From contig CAOOYH010000011.1 in assembly GCA_948500755.1 (NCBI GenBank), positions 1 to 50,120 of the forward strand: a stretch of DNA of 50,120 nucleotides. The letters are read 5' to 3'. A model generated the notes under the pieces. It was not told where the DNA came from. It did no database searches and saw only the letters and a list, made by a program, of their open reading frames with translations. A program made the translations under genes and the position numbers. Below, piece by piece: positions 8,029 through 17,328 of this stretch. Each line of letters opens with the position of its first letter. Position 1 is the first letter of the stretch. The stretch comes from an uncultured Lactobacillus sp. Its GTDB lineage: Bacteria; Bacillota; Bacilli; Lactobacillales; Lactobacillaceae.

Positions 8029-9037
8029 ATAAAAGCATCAGTTTTTGTAGAACCTGGTAAAGTTGAAGCAAAAGAAGTAGAGAAGCCAAAGATTAATGGA
8101 GAAAATCAAGCTATTATTCGTGTGATTGGTGCGAGTGTTTGTGATTCAGATTTATGGTGGCTTAGAGGTATTGCCGATCGTGAATCTGGTTTATTGATTG
8201 GCCAGTAACAGATATTAAACCAAATGACTTTGTAATTGTTCCATTTACTCATAGGTGTGTCTACTGTGTGGCATGTATTAAAGGATTTGAAGGCAGCTGC
8301 TTAAATCAAAAGAGCCTGGAACAAATGGTGGATATCAAGCAGAATACATGAAATATCAACCAGTAAATTCAGGTCTAGTTAAAATTCCTGGAAAGCCGGC
8401 AGACTACAATGATGATCAATTGGTATCCCTTCAAACTTTATCAGATGTAATGGTAACTGGTTATCATGCAGCTTTAAATGCTGAGGTAAGGCCTGGTTAC
8501 ACCGTAGCTGTAATTGGATATAGTGCTGTTGATCTTGCTGGTGTAATTGGTGCCAAGTTATTGGGTGCTGAAAAAATTATTCTTTTATCTCACCATGATG
8601 ATCGTGCACAATTAGGTAGAGAATTTGGTGCAACTGATATTGTTTCTAGTCGCGACGAAGAAGCTGTTAAGGATGTGCTGTCCTTAACTAAGGAAAATGC
8701 TGGAGCTGATGCAGTGTTAGAATGCGTTGGTGCAGAAAGTGCTATTGAACAAGCTGGTCAAATTGCTCGTCCTGGTGCTGTGATTGGTAGAGTGAGTGTA
8801 CCACATGCAGAACCTAAGTCAAACCCATTATTCTGGAAGAATGTAGGTTTGCGTGGTGGTATTGCTTCTGCAACTAAACCAGATAAAGAAGTTTTATTAC
8901 AAGTAGTTCTTGATGGCAAAATTAATCCAGGTAAGGTATTTACCAAGAGTTTTGATTTAGATCATATTCAAGATGCGTATGAAGCAATGAGTAATCGTGA
9001 TGCAATTAAGTCGTTGATCATTGTTAATGATAAGTAA
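8029..9037 (+). pseudogene. Zinc-type alcohol dehydrogenase, multiply broken
   Basis: The family N-terminus KASVFVEPGKVEAKEVEKP is readable from 8032, but its start codon position holds ATA (8029-8031) instead of ATG. The frame runs through VIGASVCDSDLWWLRG and stops at 8206-8208, just before the place where the GHE zinc-ligand segment should be. About 20 codons seem to be missing. Sequence resumes in a second frame (VTDIKPNDFVIVPFTH, then the Cys-rich structural-zinc lobe), then shifts again near 8310. The long third part (8348-9037) carries the Rossmann NAD(P)-binding domain and a normal C-terminus. At least four lesions rule out a sequencing error. The 3' part retains good codon structure, so the loss may be fairly recent. 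Confidence 0.92.
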
Positions 9038-9043
9038 AATCTC

Positions 9044-9082
9044 AAAAGACAACTTAAACTGTATGTTTAGGTTGTCTTTTTT
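9044..9082 (+). terminator. Strong terminator after the broken dehydrogenase
   Basis: A 16-bp stem (9044-9059 with 9065-9080, one G-U pair), a 5-nt loop, and a T-run. Confidence 0.9.
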
Positions 9083-9122
9083 GCATCTTAGTTCTCAATT
9101 TTAGCCACTTAGTAAGAAGTTA

Positions 9123-9150
9123 TTGAAAAATATTTGTATGATAGTAAAAT
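9123..9150 (+). promoter_or_regulatory. Likely promoter of the DUF4097 gene
   Basis: TTGAAA (9123-9128) and TAAAAT (9145-9150) are separated by 16 bp, about 50 bp upstream of the start. Confidence 0.45.
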
Positions 9151-9198
9151 TAAAGCTAAATAAAAATAATGAATGAATAATAAAACGAGGTGGCTGAA

Positions 9199-9945
9199 AT
9201 GTTTTTCAATACAAGTGAGAAAACGAAGAATGAATATGTTAATGAAATTTTAAGTAACGATAGTTTTACTGATTTGAAACTTGATTTAATTGATCTAGAC
9301 CTAAAAATTAAAGCGGGAGATCATTTTGAAGTTCACTATCGTGGACCAGTCGATAAGAAACCAAGTTTAGTCTTTAATGAAAACTTGCTTGAAATTAAAG
9401 AACCTAAGGTAGAGCGTAAACCAGGTAAGTTTTGGAAAAAAGGGATTATTGAAATAAACATAGTTACAGATAAAGACAGGGGAGAGTTAGTAATTACTGT
9501 GCCAGAAGATCAGCACTTACACATGTTAAATGCGAGCTCGGTAAGTGGAGATTCTAGTTTAGAAAATTTAAAATTAGAAGCTTTAATGGGGTTTGCAGTA
9601 AGTGGAGATTTAGATTTGAAGAAGGTAGAAGTTGAAGATGCTAAATTAACTACTACATCGGGAGATATTGATTTTATTAATGTAATAGTAAATCACGGAA
9701 AAGTTAAGTTAACGAGTGGAGATTTTAAGATGAAAAATAGTGAAGTAGGCGATGAACTTAGGGTTTCAACTACTTCTGGGGATACTTTGGTTGAAAATAC
9801 TAAAGTAGCTCAATATCAACTCTCTACTTTAAGTGGGGATAATTCACTTTTTGGAAAACGTGGTGTAGCTGCACAAAGAGGGGATGAACATGATAAATCC
9901 ACCCTTATTTTAAGTACTCTATCAGGTGATAATACAGTTAGATAA
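9199..9945 (+). CDS. DUF4097-type beta-solenoid protein
   Basis: I place the start at ATG 9199, because GAGGTGG (9187-9193) is a good ribosome site for it and overlaps the upstream GTG 9190. The protein has 248 residues. After about 100 residues comes a ladder of seven strand repeats each carrying SGD (VSGDSSLEN, VSGDLDLKK, TSGDIDFIN, TSGDFKMKN, TSGDTLVEN, LSGDNSLFG, LSGDNTVR). This is the pattern of DUF4097/LiaF-like domains, which fold as right-handed beta-helices. There is no signal peptide or membrane helix, so it is probably cytosolic or membrane-associated. In relatives such proteins accompany envelope-stress systems. Function unknown. Confidence 0.8.
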   Translation: MFFNTSEKTKNEYVNEILSNDSFTDLKLDLIDLDLKIKAGDHFEVHYRGPVDKKPSLVFNENLLEIKEPKVERKPGKFWKKGIIEINIVTDKDRGELVITVPEDQHLHMLNASSVSGDSSLENLKLEALMGFAVSGDLDLKKVEVEDAKLTTTSGDIDFINVIVNHGKVKLTSGDFKMKNSEVGDELRVSTTSGDTLVENTKVAQYQLSTLSGDNSLFGKRGVAAQRGDEHDKSTLILSTLSGDNTVR

Positions 9946-9985
9946 TAAAATTGATTTTTTAACAAGAAAAAATATAAAAAAATTG

Positions 9986-10013
9986 TTGACATTTATGATG
10001 CTTATATTAAAAT
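9986..10013 (+). promoter_or_regulatory. Promoter of the T-box/brnQ transcript
   Basis: A consensus TTGACA (9986-9991) is followed after 16 bp by TAAAAT (10008-10013), a short distance upstream of the T-box leader. Confidence 0.75.
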
Positions 10014-10029
10014 AATTATTAACAAATTT

Positions 10030-10312
10030 AATTAATCTGAAAACAAAGAGAAAGAAGAGTAGTTTAGTCTTAATTTACAGCGAGTCTCGTTAGGTGTGAG
10101 GAGATAAATTCTAAGGTTAAATGAAAATCACTTTCGAGTTCTAATTCTTAATCTTGAGTAAGAAGAAGTGGGAGCACCCATTATAGTGCTAACGTATCGC
10201 CAAGTAATTGGCCGCACGTGAAAGGTATTGTTAGTGATAACAATATAAATAAAGGGTGGTACCACGCTGAAGCGTCCCTCAATCAAAGTAATTTGGTTGA
10301 GGGACTTTTTTT
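10030..10312 (+). promoter_or_regulatory. T-box riboswitch, isoleucine-type specifier
   Basis: The antiterminator signature AGGGTGGTACCACG is at 10253-10266. It is followed by a terminator whose stem pairs 10274-10287 with 10292-10305, and a T-run at 10306-10312. Stem I has an AGTA box near 10057-10061. Its base GAAAG (10050-10054) pairs with CTTTC (10131-10135), which places ATC followed by A (10127-10130) in the specifier loop. ATC reads isoleucine. Uncharged tRNA-Ile would bind and allow transcription into brnQ. The specifier was assigned by eye from pairing, without a covariance model. Confidence 0.93.
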
Positions 10313-10346
10313 GTATTCAGATGTTTATTTTCTGGAGGGAAAGAAT

Positions 10347-11726
10347 ATGATGACAGATTATACATCACGTAAATTAACATGGAAGGACTATCTCGTAGTT
10401 GCTTCTTTGCTATTCGGTTTATTCTTTGGGGCTGGTAACCTAATTTTCCCATTACATTTGGGACAACTTGCTGGAGCCAATTGGGGAACAGCTGCTGTTG
10501 GATTTTTAATCACTGGTGTATTACTGCCTTTATTATCAGTGTTAGCAGTTGCAATTACCCATGCTGATGGGGTTTATGATATTGGAAAGCCTTTAGGTGC
10601 AGGATTTGCAGTTGTATTTATGGTTTTAATCCATGCTACAATTGGACCTTTATTTGGTACTCCAAGAACAGCCACTGTTTCATTTACAGTTGGAATGGCA
10701 CCATTTGTTCCTAAGAACATGCAAGGAACAGCCTTATTAGTCTTCTCTGCTTTATTCTTTTTAGCAGCCTTTGCATTTTCTTACCATCAAAACAACATCT
10801 TGTCTAACGTTGGTAAAGTATTAAATCCACTATTTTTATCTCTATTATTTTTAGTATTCGTTGTTGCTTTTGCTCGTCCTTTGGGTAACCCACAAACTGC
10901 AGCTGTAACAAGTGCTTACAAGCATGGAGCATTAGTTAACGGATTCTTAGAAGGCTATAACACAATGGATGCTTTAGCAGGTTTAGCATTTGGTATTACA
11001 GTTGTTACTGCTGTTCGTGGCATGGGACAAAAAGATGCTAAGAGCGTATCTAAAGTAGTTGCTAAATCTGGTTTATTGGCAGTTTTGGCTATCGGCTTTA
11101 TCTATTTATTGTTAATCTTAATGGGTGCAATGTCCTTAGGTCGTTTTAAGGTTTCAGATAACGGTGGGGTGGCATTTAACCAAATCGTTAATGTTTATGG
11201 TGGTGTATTTGGTCAAGCCTTACTTGCTTTCTTATTAACTGTTACTTGTTTAACTACTGCTGTTGGATTAGTTGCAGCTTTTGCACAAGACTTCCATAAG
11301 CACTTCCCACAAGTCAGCTACCATGCTTGGTTGGCACTTAGTTGTTTAGCATCATTCTTAGCAGCTAACTTTGGACTAGACACAATCATCGCTTGGTCAA
11401 CTCCAATGTTGATGTTCTTATACCCATTATCAATGGTATTAATCTTATTATCTGTTTTTTCACCATTATTTAAAACAGATGGGGTTGTTTACTTCTTTGT
11501 AATCCTATTTACTGTTGTTCCTGCTTTAGGTGACATGGTAGTTGCTTTTCCGAGCGTTGTAAGTCAAAGCTCATTTGGTTTAGCGGTTGCTTCGCTTAGA
11601 AATCATTTACCATTAGCGAACATGGGACTTTCATGGCTCGTACCAGCATTAGTTGGTTTAGTAGTTGGATTAGTTGTTCATTTTGTTAAAACTAAAAAAG
11701 TAGCTTCCGTTTTAGAGGAAGATTAA
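10347..11726 (+). CDS. brnQ: Branched-chain amino acid:cation symporter (LIVCS family)
   Basis: The 459-residue permease has about 12 membrane helices. The N-terminus TWKDYLVVASLLFGLFFGAG continues into NLIFPLHLGQLAG, characteristic of BrnQ-type transporters that import leucine, isoleucine and valine with Na+ or H+. The start is taken at ATG 10347, 6 nt after GGAGGGA (10334-10340). An open frame reaching back to 10218 runs through the riboswitch terminator and is not coding. Control by an isoleucine-type T-box supports isoleucine scarcity as the signal. The gene is monocistronic between the T-box and its own terminator. Confidence 0.93.
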   Translation: MMTDYTSRKLTWKDYLVVASLLFGLFFGAGNLIFPLHLGQLAGANWGTAAVGFLITGVLLPLLSVLAVAITHADGVYDIGKPLGAGFAVVFMVLIHATIGPLFGTPRTATVSFTVGMAPFVPKNMQGTALLVFSALFFLAAFAFSYHQNNILSNVGKVLNPLFLSLLFLVFVVAFARPLGNPQTAAVTSAYKHGALVNGFLEGYNTMDALAGLAFGITVVTAVRGMGQKDAKSVSKVVAKSGLLAVLAIGFIYLLLILMGAMSLGRFKVSDNGGVAFNQIVNVYGGVFGQALLAFLLTVTCLTTAVGLVAAFAQDFHKHFPQVSYHAWLALSCLASFLAANFGLDTIIAWSTPMLMFLYPLSMVLILLSVFSPLFKTDGVVYFFVILFTVVPALGDMVVAFPSVVSQSSFGLAVASLRNHLPLANMGLSWLVPALVGLVVGLVVHFVKTKKVASVLEED

Positions 11727-11732
11727 ATATTT

Positions 11733-11765
11733 AGCTCTGCTGATTTTTCAGCAGAGCTTTTTTTG
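11733..11765 (+). terminator. Rho-independent terminator of brnQ
   Basis: A perfect 11-bp stem (11733-11743 with 11748-11758), a 4-nt loop, and a T-run to 11765. Confidence 0.93.
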
Positions 11766-11928
11766 AGAAAATAAATAAAATTTACTTGTTATTAGAATAG
11801 GGCTAAGAACTTCTAATCAAAAGTCAAGACTAAAATTATAGCTTTAATAGGATTAATATTATCTATATGTTGTATGTTAGCTAGAGCTGATAACACTAAA
11901 TATAGAATGATAAAAGGTGAGGATTTAC

Positions 11929-12723
11929 ATGGCTAGGTTAGAAATTAAAGATTTACATGTTGAAGTTGAGGATAAGGATAAGAAGAGTAGAAAAAAGATC
12001 CTTAAAGGCGTGAATTTAAGTCTGAAAACTGGTGAAATTCACGCAATTATGGGTCCCAACGGAACAGGAAAATCTACTTTATCTGAAACAATTATGGGAA
12101 ATCCCCGCTACCATGTTACTCAAGGAGATATTCTGTTAAATAATGAAAGCATTGTTGAAATGCCCGTAGATGAGCGAGCTCGTAAGGGGCTATTTCTAGC
12201 AATGCAATATCCAGCAGAGGTACCTGGTGTAACTAATGCAGAATTTTTACGTGCTGCAATTAATGCTCGTCGACCAAAAGATGATCCAATATCAGTGATG
12301 ACTTTCTTGAATGAATTGGATAAGAATCTTGATTTGTTAGATATGAATGAGGCCATGACTGAACGATATCTTAATGAAGGATTTTCAGGCGGAGAAAAGA
12401 AACGTAATGAAATTTTACAGATGCTAATGATTAAACCAAGTTTTGGAATTTTAGATGAAATTGATTCTGGCCTTGATATTGATGCATTACGAGTAGTATC
12501 GCGTGGAGTTAATGCAATGCGAGGAGATAATTTTGGTGCTTTAATGATAACGCACTATCAACGTTTGCTTGATTACATCGTCCCAGATGTTGTACATGTC
12601 ATGATGGATGGACGAGTTGTAAAAGATGGAGGTCCTGATTTAGCTAAGAAGCTTGAACAAGAGGGATATGCAGGTTTACGGGATGAACTTGGCTTAGATA
12701 TTAAATTAGTTGATGAGAATTAG
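11929..12723 (+). CDS. sufC: Fe-S cluster assembly ATPase SufC
   Basis: The 264-residue ABC-type ATPase of the SufBCD scaffold has Walker A GPNGTGKST (residues 42-50), signature FSGGEKKR, Walker B FGILDEIDSGLD and the switch His in MITHYQRLL. The YPAEVPGV segment is typical of SufC. I place the start at ATG 11929, 6 nt after AAGGTGAGG, rather than the in-frame GTG 11917 that lies inside this ribosome site. SufC drives conformational change of SufB-SufD during cluster assembly. It is the first gene of the suf operon, and sufD follows after 8 bp. I could not find a convincing promoter in 11766-11928. Confidence 0.95.
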   Translation: MARLEIKDLHVEVEDKDKKSRKKILKGVNLSLKTGEIHAIMGPNGTGKSTLSETIMGNPRYHVTQGDILLNNESIVEMPVDERARKGLFLAMQYPAEVPGVTNAEFLRAAINARRPKDDPISVMTFLNELDKNLDLLDMNEAMTERYLNEGFSGGEKKRNEILQMLMIKPSFGILDEIDSGLDIDALRVVSRGVNAMRGDNFGALMITHYQRLLDYIVPDVVHVMMDGRVVKDGGPDLAKKLEQEGYAGLRDELGLDIKLVDEN

Positions 12724-12731
12724 GAGTGCTT

Positions 12732-13937
12732 ATGCTAACTAAAGAAAATTTGCTTAATTTTTCTCATAAAAATAATGAGTCCTCATGGTTAACTGATTTA
12801 AGACTTAAGGCTTTTGAAAGACTAGAAGAACTTGATTATCCTAAAATGCAGCGATTCTCGTATCAAGATTGGCCTTTGATTAAAAAGGAAGATTTTTCTT
12901 GGTCTAATCAAGCGGACTTTTCTTTAAAAGAGGAGCAGAAACTTTTAGAAAAGAAAGGCATTATCTTAACCGATATTTTTACAGCAAGTAAAAAATATCC
13001 CGAACTTGTGCAGTCAACTTTAGGGTCAGTAATTAAACATAATGAAGATAAATTAACTGCCTATCATTATGCCTACTTAAATTCTGGACTTTTCCTCTAT
13101 ATTCCTAAAGATACTATCTTAACCGAACCGATTACAATTTCTTTAAGCCCAACTCAAGATACCTATATTTCTCACCTTTTAATCGTTGCCGATAATAATA
13201 GTAAAGTAAAATTTTTAGAAGAAATTCAAGATAAAGAGAAAAAAGCTAGTTCAGCAAGTTTAATGGTTGAGCTTATAGCACGCCCAGGGAGTCATATTGA
13301 ATTCTCTTCACTTGATGAACTTAGCCAAGACACAATCCTTTACTTTAATCGTCGAGCAAAAATTGAAAAAGATGCCCATGTTGAATGGGCAATTGCTTTT
13401 ATGAACGATTGCAATACACTGGGAGATCTTGATTCTGAGTTAGTTGGGGAAGGAAGCTTTGCAGATTCTAAGGCAATCGCAGTTACAACTGCTAACCAAA
13501 AAGTGGGAATTAATAATCGCGTAACTAATCGTGGTCTGCACTCAACTGGATTAATTAATCAACGTGGGGTCTTACTAGAAAATTCCAGGTTGATCTTCAA
13601 TGGAATTGGTCAAATTGTGCATGGTGCACATGGCTCAAAAGCTGATCAACAAAATAGAGTCCTAATGATGTCGGATAAAGCTCATGGGGATGCTAATCCA
13701 TTACTTTTAATTGATGAAAATGATGTTATTGCAGCTCATGCTGCTAGTGTTGGTCCAGTTGATAAAGTCCAAATGAACTATTTAATGAGTCGAGGAATTC
13801 CTTACGATCAGGCACAAAGATTAGTTATACGTGGCTTTTTAGGTGCAGTTTTAGATGCAATTCCAAATAAAGATGTTCGCAGAAAAATGATTGATATTCT
13901 AGAGAGAAAACTGATCGATGGCCAAATTAAACACTGA
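12732..13937 (+). CDS. sufD: Fe-S cluster assembly protein SufD
   Basis: The 401-residue partner of SufB has an N-terminal helical region and a right-handed beta-helix core. The C-terminal part is typical of the family (GSKADQQNRVLMMSDKAHGD, then DENDVIAAHAASVGP, then SRGIPYDQAQRLVIRGFL). The start at ATG 12732 uses AGGAG (12722-12726), which overlaps the sufC stop. A GTG at 12726 lies within that site and is unlikely. SufD forms the SufBC2D complex and helps in iron entry. The last 20 bp overlap sufS. Confidence 0.93.
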   Translation: MLTKENLLNFSHKNNESSWLTDLRLKAFERLEELDYPKMQRFSYQDWPLIKKEDFSWSNQADFSLKEEQKLLEKKGIILTDIFTASKKYPELVQSTLGSVIKHNEDKLTAYHYAYLNSGLFLYIPKDTILTEPITISLSPTQDTYISHLLIVADNNSKVKFLEEIQDKEKKASSASLMVELIARPGSHIEFSSLDELSQDTILYFNRRAKIEKDAHVEWAIAFMNDCNTLGDLDSELVGEGSFADSKAIAVTTANQKVGINNRVTNRGLHSTGLINQRGVLLENSRLIFNGIGQIVHGAHGSKADQQNRVLMMSDKAHGDANPLLLIDENDVIAAHAASVGPVDKVQMNYLMSRGIPYDQAQRLVIRGFLGAVLDAIPNKDVRRKMIDILERKLIDGQIKH

Positions 13938-15156
13938 AAAAATAAAGCAGGATTTTCCAATTTTTAATCAAAAGATTAATGATGAAACTCTTGTTTATCT
14001 AGATAATGCTGCAACTAGCCAAATACCGAAGTTTGTTGAAGAAAAAGTTAGAGATTTTAATGAAAAAGAACGTGCAAATGTCCATCGCGGAGTCCATGCA
14101 TTAGGCTTAAGAGCTACTAATCAATATGAATCAAGCCGTCAAAAGGTGGCTAATTTTATTGGCGCAAATAATGCTAAAGAAGTTATTTTTATTTCTGGAT
14201 GTACTGATAGTTTAAATTTAGTTGCAGCTAGCTTCGGTGAACAAAATATTCAGGCAGGGGATGAGATCCTAGTCTCAATTATGGAACACCATAGTAATCT
14301 TTTGCCTTGGCAGCAACTTGCTAAAAGAAAACAGGCTAAGTTAAACTTTATTGAAATAAATTCAGATGGCTTACTTGATATTGAAAATTTAAAAAGTAAG
14401 ATCAATTCAAAAACTAAAATTGTTGCCTTGACGCATGTAAGCAATGTTTTGGGCACAATTAATCCAATTAAGGAGCTTACTGATCTAGCTCATGAAAAAG
14501 GAGCAATTGTTGTAGTTGATGGTGCACAAGCAGTTGGACATTTTCCAATTGATGTAGCTGAATTAAATGTAGATTTCTATGCTTTTTCTGGCCATAAAAT
14601 GTTTGCTCCGACAGGAATTGGTGTTTTATATGGAAAAAAAGATCTCTTAGATAAAATGCTACCTTATCGTTTGGGTGGTGAAATGATTGCTAATGTAACT
14701 AGAGAAGGAGCAACATGGGCAGAAGTACCATATAAATTTGAAGCTGGTACACCAAATATTGCTGGTGCCATTGGACTTGGAGCAGCAATTGATTATCTGC
14801 AGTCTCTAGACTTTGACCTTATTCAAAAACATGAACAGGAATTGACAAGTTATGCCTTAGAAAAGCTTAAAAATATTTCAGGATTAACAATCTATGGTCC
14901 ACAAAAAAGTAATGGTCGCATTGGAGTAATATCTTTTAATTTAAAGAATATTCATCCCCATGACTTAGCAACTGCACTAGATTTGGACGGAATAGAAGTT
15001 CGTGCTGGTCATCATTGTGCTCAGCCGCTAATGGCTAGCCTTGATACTGAGTCAACTGTTCGAGCTAGTTTATCTATTTATAATACTAAAGATGACATTG
15101 ATAAATTAGTAAGTTCTCTCCACGAAGCAAAGGAGTTTTTCAGTGAGTTTAGATAA
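13918..15156 (+). CDS. sufS: Cysteine desulfurase SufS
   Basis: This 412-residue class-V aminotransferase-fold PLP enzyme takes sulfur from cysteine. The PLP-binding Lys is Lys227 in FSGHKMFAPTG. The catalytic Cys that carries the persulfide is Cys367 in RAGHHCAQPLM. The N-terminal VYLDNAATSQ and the histidine-rich MEHHSNLLPW are also diagnostic of group-II desulfurases. Persulfide is passed to SufU. The gene overlaps sufD by 20 bp and sufU by 14 bp, so translation is coupled. Confidence 0.96.
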   Translation: MAKLNTEKIKQDFPIFNQKINDETLVYLDNAATSQIPKFVEEKVRDFNEKERANVHRGVHALGLRATNQYESSRQKVANFIGANNAKEVIFISGCTDSLNLVAASFGEQNIQAGDEILVSIMEHHSNLLPWQQLAKRKQAKLNFIEINSDGLLDIENLKSKINSKTKIVALTHVSNVLGTINPIKELTDLAHEKGAIVVVDGAQAVGHFPIDVAELNVDFYAFSGHKMFAPTGIGVLYGKKDLLDKMLPYRLGGEMIANVTREGATWAEVPYKFEAGTPNIAGAIGLGAAIDYLQSLDFDLIQKHEQELTSYALEKLKNISGLTIYGPQKSNGRIGVISFNLKNIHPHDLATALDLDGIEVRAGHHCAQPLMASLDTESTVRASLSIYNTKDDIDKLVSSLHEAKEFFSEFR

Positions 15157-15601
15157 ATTAAGAAGTTTATATAAAGCTGTAATTTTAGATCATGCTCAAA
15201 TGCCGCGAAATTATGGACAACTAACTGACTTTAGTCATGAAACTACTGTATATAATCCAAGTTGCGGTGATAAAATTCATCTGACAATTTTGATTGAAAA
15301 TAATAAAATTAAAAAAATTGCTTTTAACGGCGAAGGGTGCACAATCAGTAAAGCGTCTGCCAGTATGATGACAGACTTGGTAAAAGGAAAAAGTATCAAA
15401 GAGGCAATTGAGCTTTCACACCTATTTTCAAACTTAGCAGCCGACAAGAAAAGCGACACTTTAAAATTAGAACAATTAGGAGATGCTCAAGTATTAGTAA
15501 ATATTATGCAATTTCCAGCCCGAATCAAATGTGCTACTTTAGCATGGTGGGGACTAGATCGAGCATTACTTGGTAAAGAAAAGGAAGAAGAAAATGACTA
15601 A
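15143..15601 (+). CDS. sufU: Sulfur-relay protein SufU
   Basis: The 152-residue IscU-like protein has the zinc/sulfur ligands Cys41, Asp43 (SCGD), Cys66 (GEGCTIS) and Cys130 (RIKCATLAW) all present. The insertion between the second and third Cys is that of SufU rather than IscU. In Firmicutes SufU accepts persulfide from SufS and delivers it to SufB. It starts with GTG 15143, 7 nt after AAGGAG (15130-15135), inside the end of sufS. The end overlaps the sufB start by 8 bp. Confidence 0.94.
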   Translation: MSLDKLRSLYKAVILDHAQMPRNYGQLTDFSHETTVYNPSCGDKIHLTILIENNKIKKIAFNGEGCTISKASASMMTDLVKGKSIKEAIELSHLFSNLAADKKSDTLKLEQLGDAQVLVNIMQFPARIKCATLAWWGLDRALLGKEKEEEND

Positions 15602-16997
15602 AGCAGAGGATATAGTTAAAGACGAAGATTATCAGTTCGGCTTTCACGATAATGTAGAACCGAAATTTTCAACTGGTCGTGGCTTAACAGAAGAAGTAGT
15701 TCGACAAATTTCAGCAGAAAAACATGAACCGAAATGGATGCTAGATTATCGTTTGAAAGCTTTTCATATTTATGAAAAAATGCCAATGCCAGATTTTGGT
15801 CCCGATCTTTCAGGGCTTGATCTAGATAATATGCTTTATTATCAAAAAATGACTGATAAGAAATATCGTGATTGGAAGGATGTACCACAAGATATTAAGG
15901 ATACTTTTGAGCGACTTGGTGTACCGCAAGCAGAACGAAAATACTTAGCCGGTTCGGCTGCCCAATATGAATCGGAAATGGTTTATCATAAAATGAAAGA
16001 ACAATTTGATAAACTAGGGATCATTTTTACTGATACGGATACAGCTTTGCAGGAGTACCCTGATTTATTCAAAAAATACTTTGGTAAATTAGTTCCCATT
16101 GATTCAAATAAGTTTTCTGCTTTAAACTGTGCTGTTTGGTCAGGAGGAACTTTTATTTATGTGCCAAAAGGAGTGCAAGTTCCAACACCAGTTCAGGCAT
16201 ATTTTAGATTAAATGCAGAAAATTCAGGCCAGTTTGAAAGAACTTTGATCATTGTTGATGAGGACGCGCATCTTGATTATGTTGAAGGATGTACTGCTCC
16301 GCAATACTCTTCAGATTCTTTACATGCGGCAGTTGTTGAAGTAAATGTCTTAGATAATGCATATTGTCGTTATACTACAATTCAAAACTGGTCTGATAAC
16401 GTCTACAGTCTAGAAACAAAACGTGCAGTTGCTGGCAAGCATGCCACTATGGAATGGGTAGACGGTAATTTAGGTGCGAAAGTTACCATGAAATATCCAA
16501 GTGTCTATTTAAATGGTGAAGGTGCTCGCGGTACTATGCTTTCAATTGCAGTTGCCCATCACGGCATTCACCAAGATTCTGGAGCTGGAATGTTTCATAA
16601 TGCTCCTAATACTTCTAGCTCAATTGTGTCCAAGTCAATTGCCAAGGGCGGTGGGTCAACAGATTATCGCGGTAGTGTTAAGTTTTCTAAAAAATCAGAT
16701 GGCTCAAAGGCACACGTGGAATGTGACACGATTATTATGGATGATATGTCTTCTTCTGATACGATCCCAACTAATGCTATTGAAAATTCAAATGTAGCGA
16801 TGGAACATGAAGCCACAGTTTCTAAAATTTCTGAAGACCAGCTGTATTATTTAGAAAGTCGTGGCATCCCAGAAAGAAAAGCAACTGAAATGATTATTAT
16901 GGGCTTTGTTGAACCCTTTACTAAGCAATTACCAATGGAATATGCAGTCGAACTTAATCGCTTGATTAGCTTCCAAATGGAAGGAGCAATTGGATAG
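15594..16997 (+). CDS. sufB: Fe-S cluster scaffold SufB
   Basis: The 467-residue protein is the main scaffold on which [4Fe-4S] clusters form. Diagnostic stretches include FSALNCAVWSGGTFIYVPKG, the Cys in DYVEGCTAPQYSSDSLHAAV, and the C-terminal SRGIPERKATEMIIMGFVEP. I place the start at ATG 15594, after AAGGAAG (15581-15587). The frame is open further upstream (to 15570) but only across sufU. It stops in TAGTG, sharing one base with the start of the next gene. Confidence 0.95.
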   Translation: MTKAEDIVKDEDYQFGFHDNVEPKFSTGRGLTEEVVRQISAEKHEPKWMLDYRLKAFHIYEKMPMPDFGPDLSGLDLDNMLYYQKMTDKKYRDWKDVPQDIKDTFERLGVPQAERKYLAGSAAQYESEMVYHKMKEQFDKLGIIFTDTDTALQEYPDLFKKYFGKLVPIDSNKFSALNCAVWSGGTFIYVPKGVQVPTPVQAYFRLNAENSGQFERTLIIVDEDAHLDYVEGCTAPQYSSDSLHAAVVEVNVLDNAYCRYTTIQNWSDNVYSLETKRAVAGKHATMEWVDGNLGAKVTMKYPSVYLNGEGARGTMLSIAVAHHGIHQDSGAGMFHNAPNTSSSIVSKSIAKGGGSTDYRGSVKFSKKSDGSKAHVECDTIIMDDMSSSDTIPTNAIENSNVAMEHEATVSKISEDQLYYLESRGIPERKATEMIIMGFVEPFTKQLPMEYAVELNRLISFQMEGAIG

Positions 16998-17320
16998 TGC
17001 TAGAAATAGAGAAATTATCTAATACCGAAAAGGAAGTTTACCAAGCCTTAAAAAAAGTAATTGATCCAGAACTGCAGGTTAACATCGTTGATTTGGGATT
17101 GATTTATGGTATTGAAGTAAGCGAGACAAAATGTCAGATTACGATGACTTTAACGATTATGGGATGTCCTCTAAGTGAGTGGTTAGATCACGAAATTACT
17201 AAAGCTGCCAAAAGTGTTGATGAAGTTGATGAGTGCCAAATTAAACTCGTTTGGTATCCGCAATGGAATCCAAGTATGATGTCTAGAGTGGCCCGGATGA
17301 CCCTTGGAATTCATGGATAG
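16997..17320 (+). CDS. MIP18/DUF59 family protein (SufT-like)
   Basis: The 107-residue protein has the DUF59 core: VIDPELQVNIVDLGLIYGIE, then MTLTIMGCPLSEWL with the conserved Cys, and a C-terminal VWYPQWNPSMMS. The GTG start shares its G with the TAG stop of sufB, and AAGGAG lies 10 nt upstream. In other bacteria SufT supports maturation of Fe-S proteins under high demand. Position at the end of the suf cluster supports that role. The gene symbol sufT is plausible but not certain. Confidence 0.85.
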   Translation: MLEIEKLSNTEKEVYQALKKVIDPELQVNIVDLGLIYGIEVSETKCQITMTLTIMGCPLSEWLDHEITKAAKSVDEVDECQIKLVWYPQWNPSMMSRVARMTLGIHG

Positions 17321-17328
17321 GGGTAAAG

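Noticed and set aside
10218..10346. Upstream extension of brnQ
   Set aside because: This stretch encodes the T-box antiterminator and terminator. A proper ribosome site exists only before 10347.
15616..16797. Reading frames overlapping sufB on either strand (15616-15888 minus, 16513-16797 plus)
   Set aside because: They lie wholly inside a strongly conserved gene and have no ribosome site or recognisable protein features.
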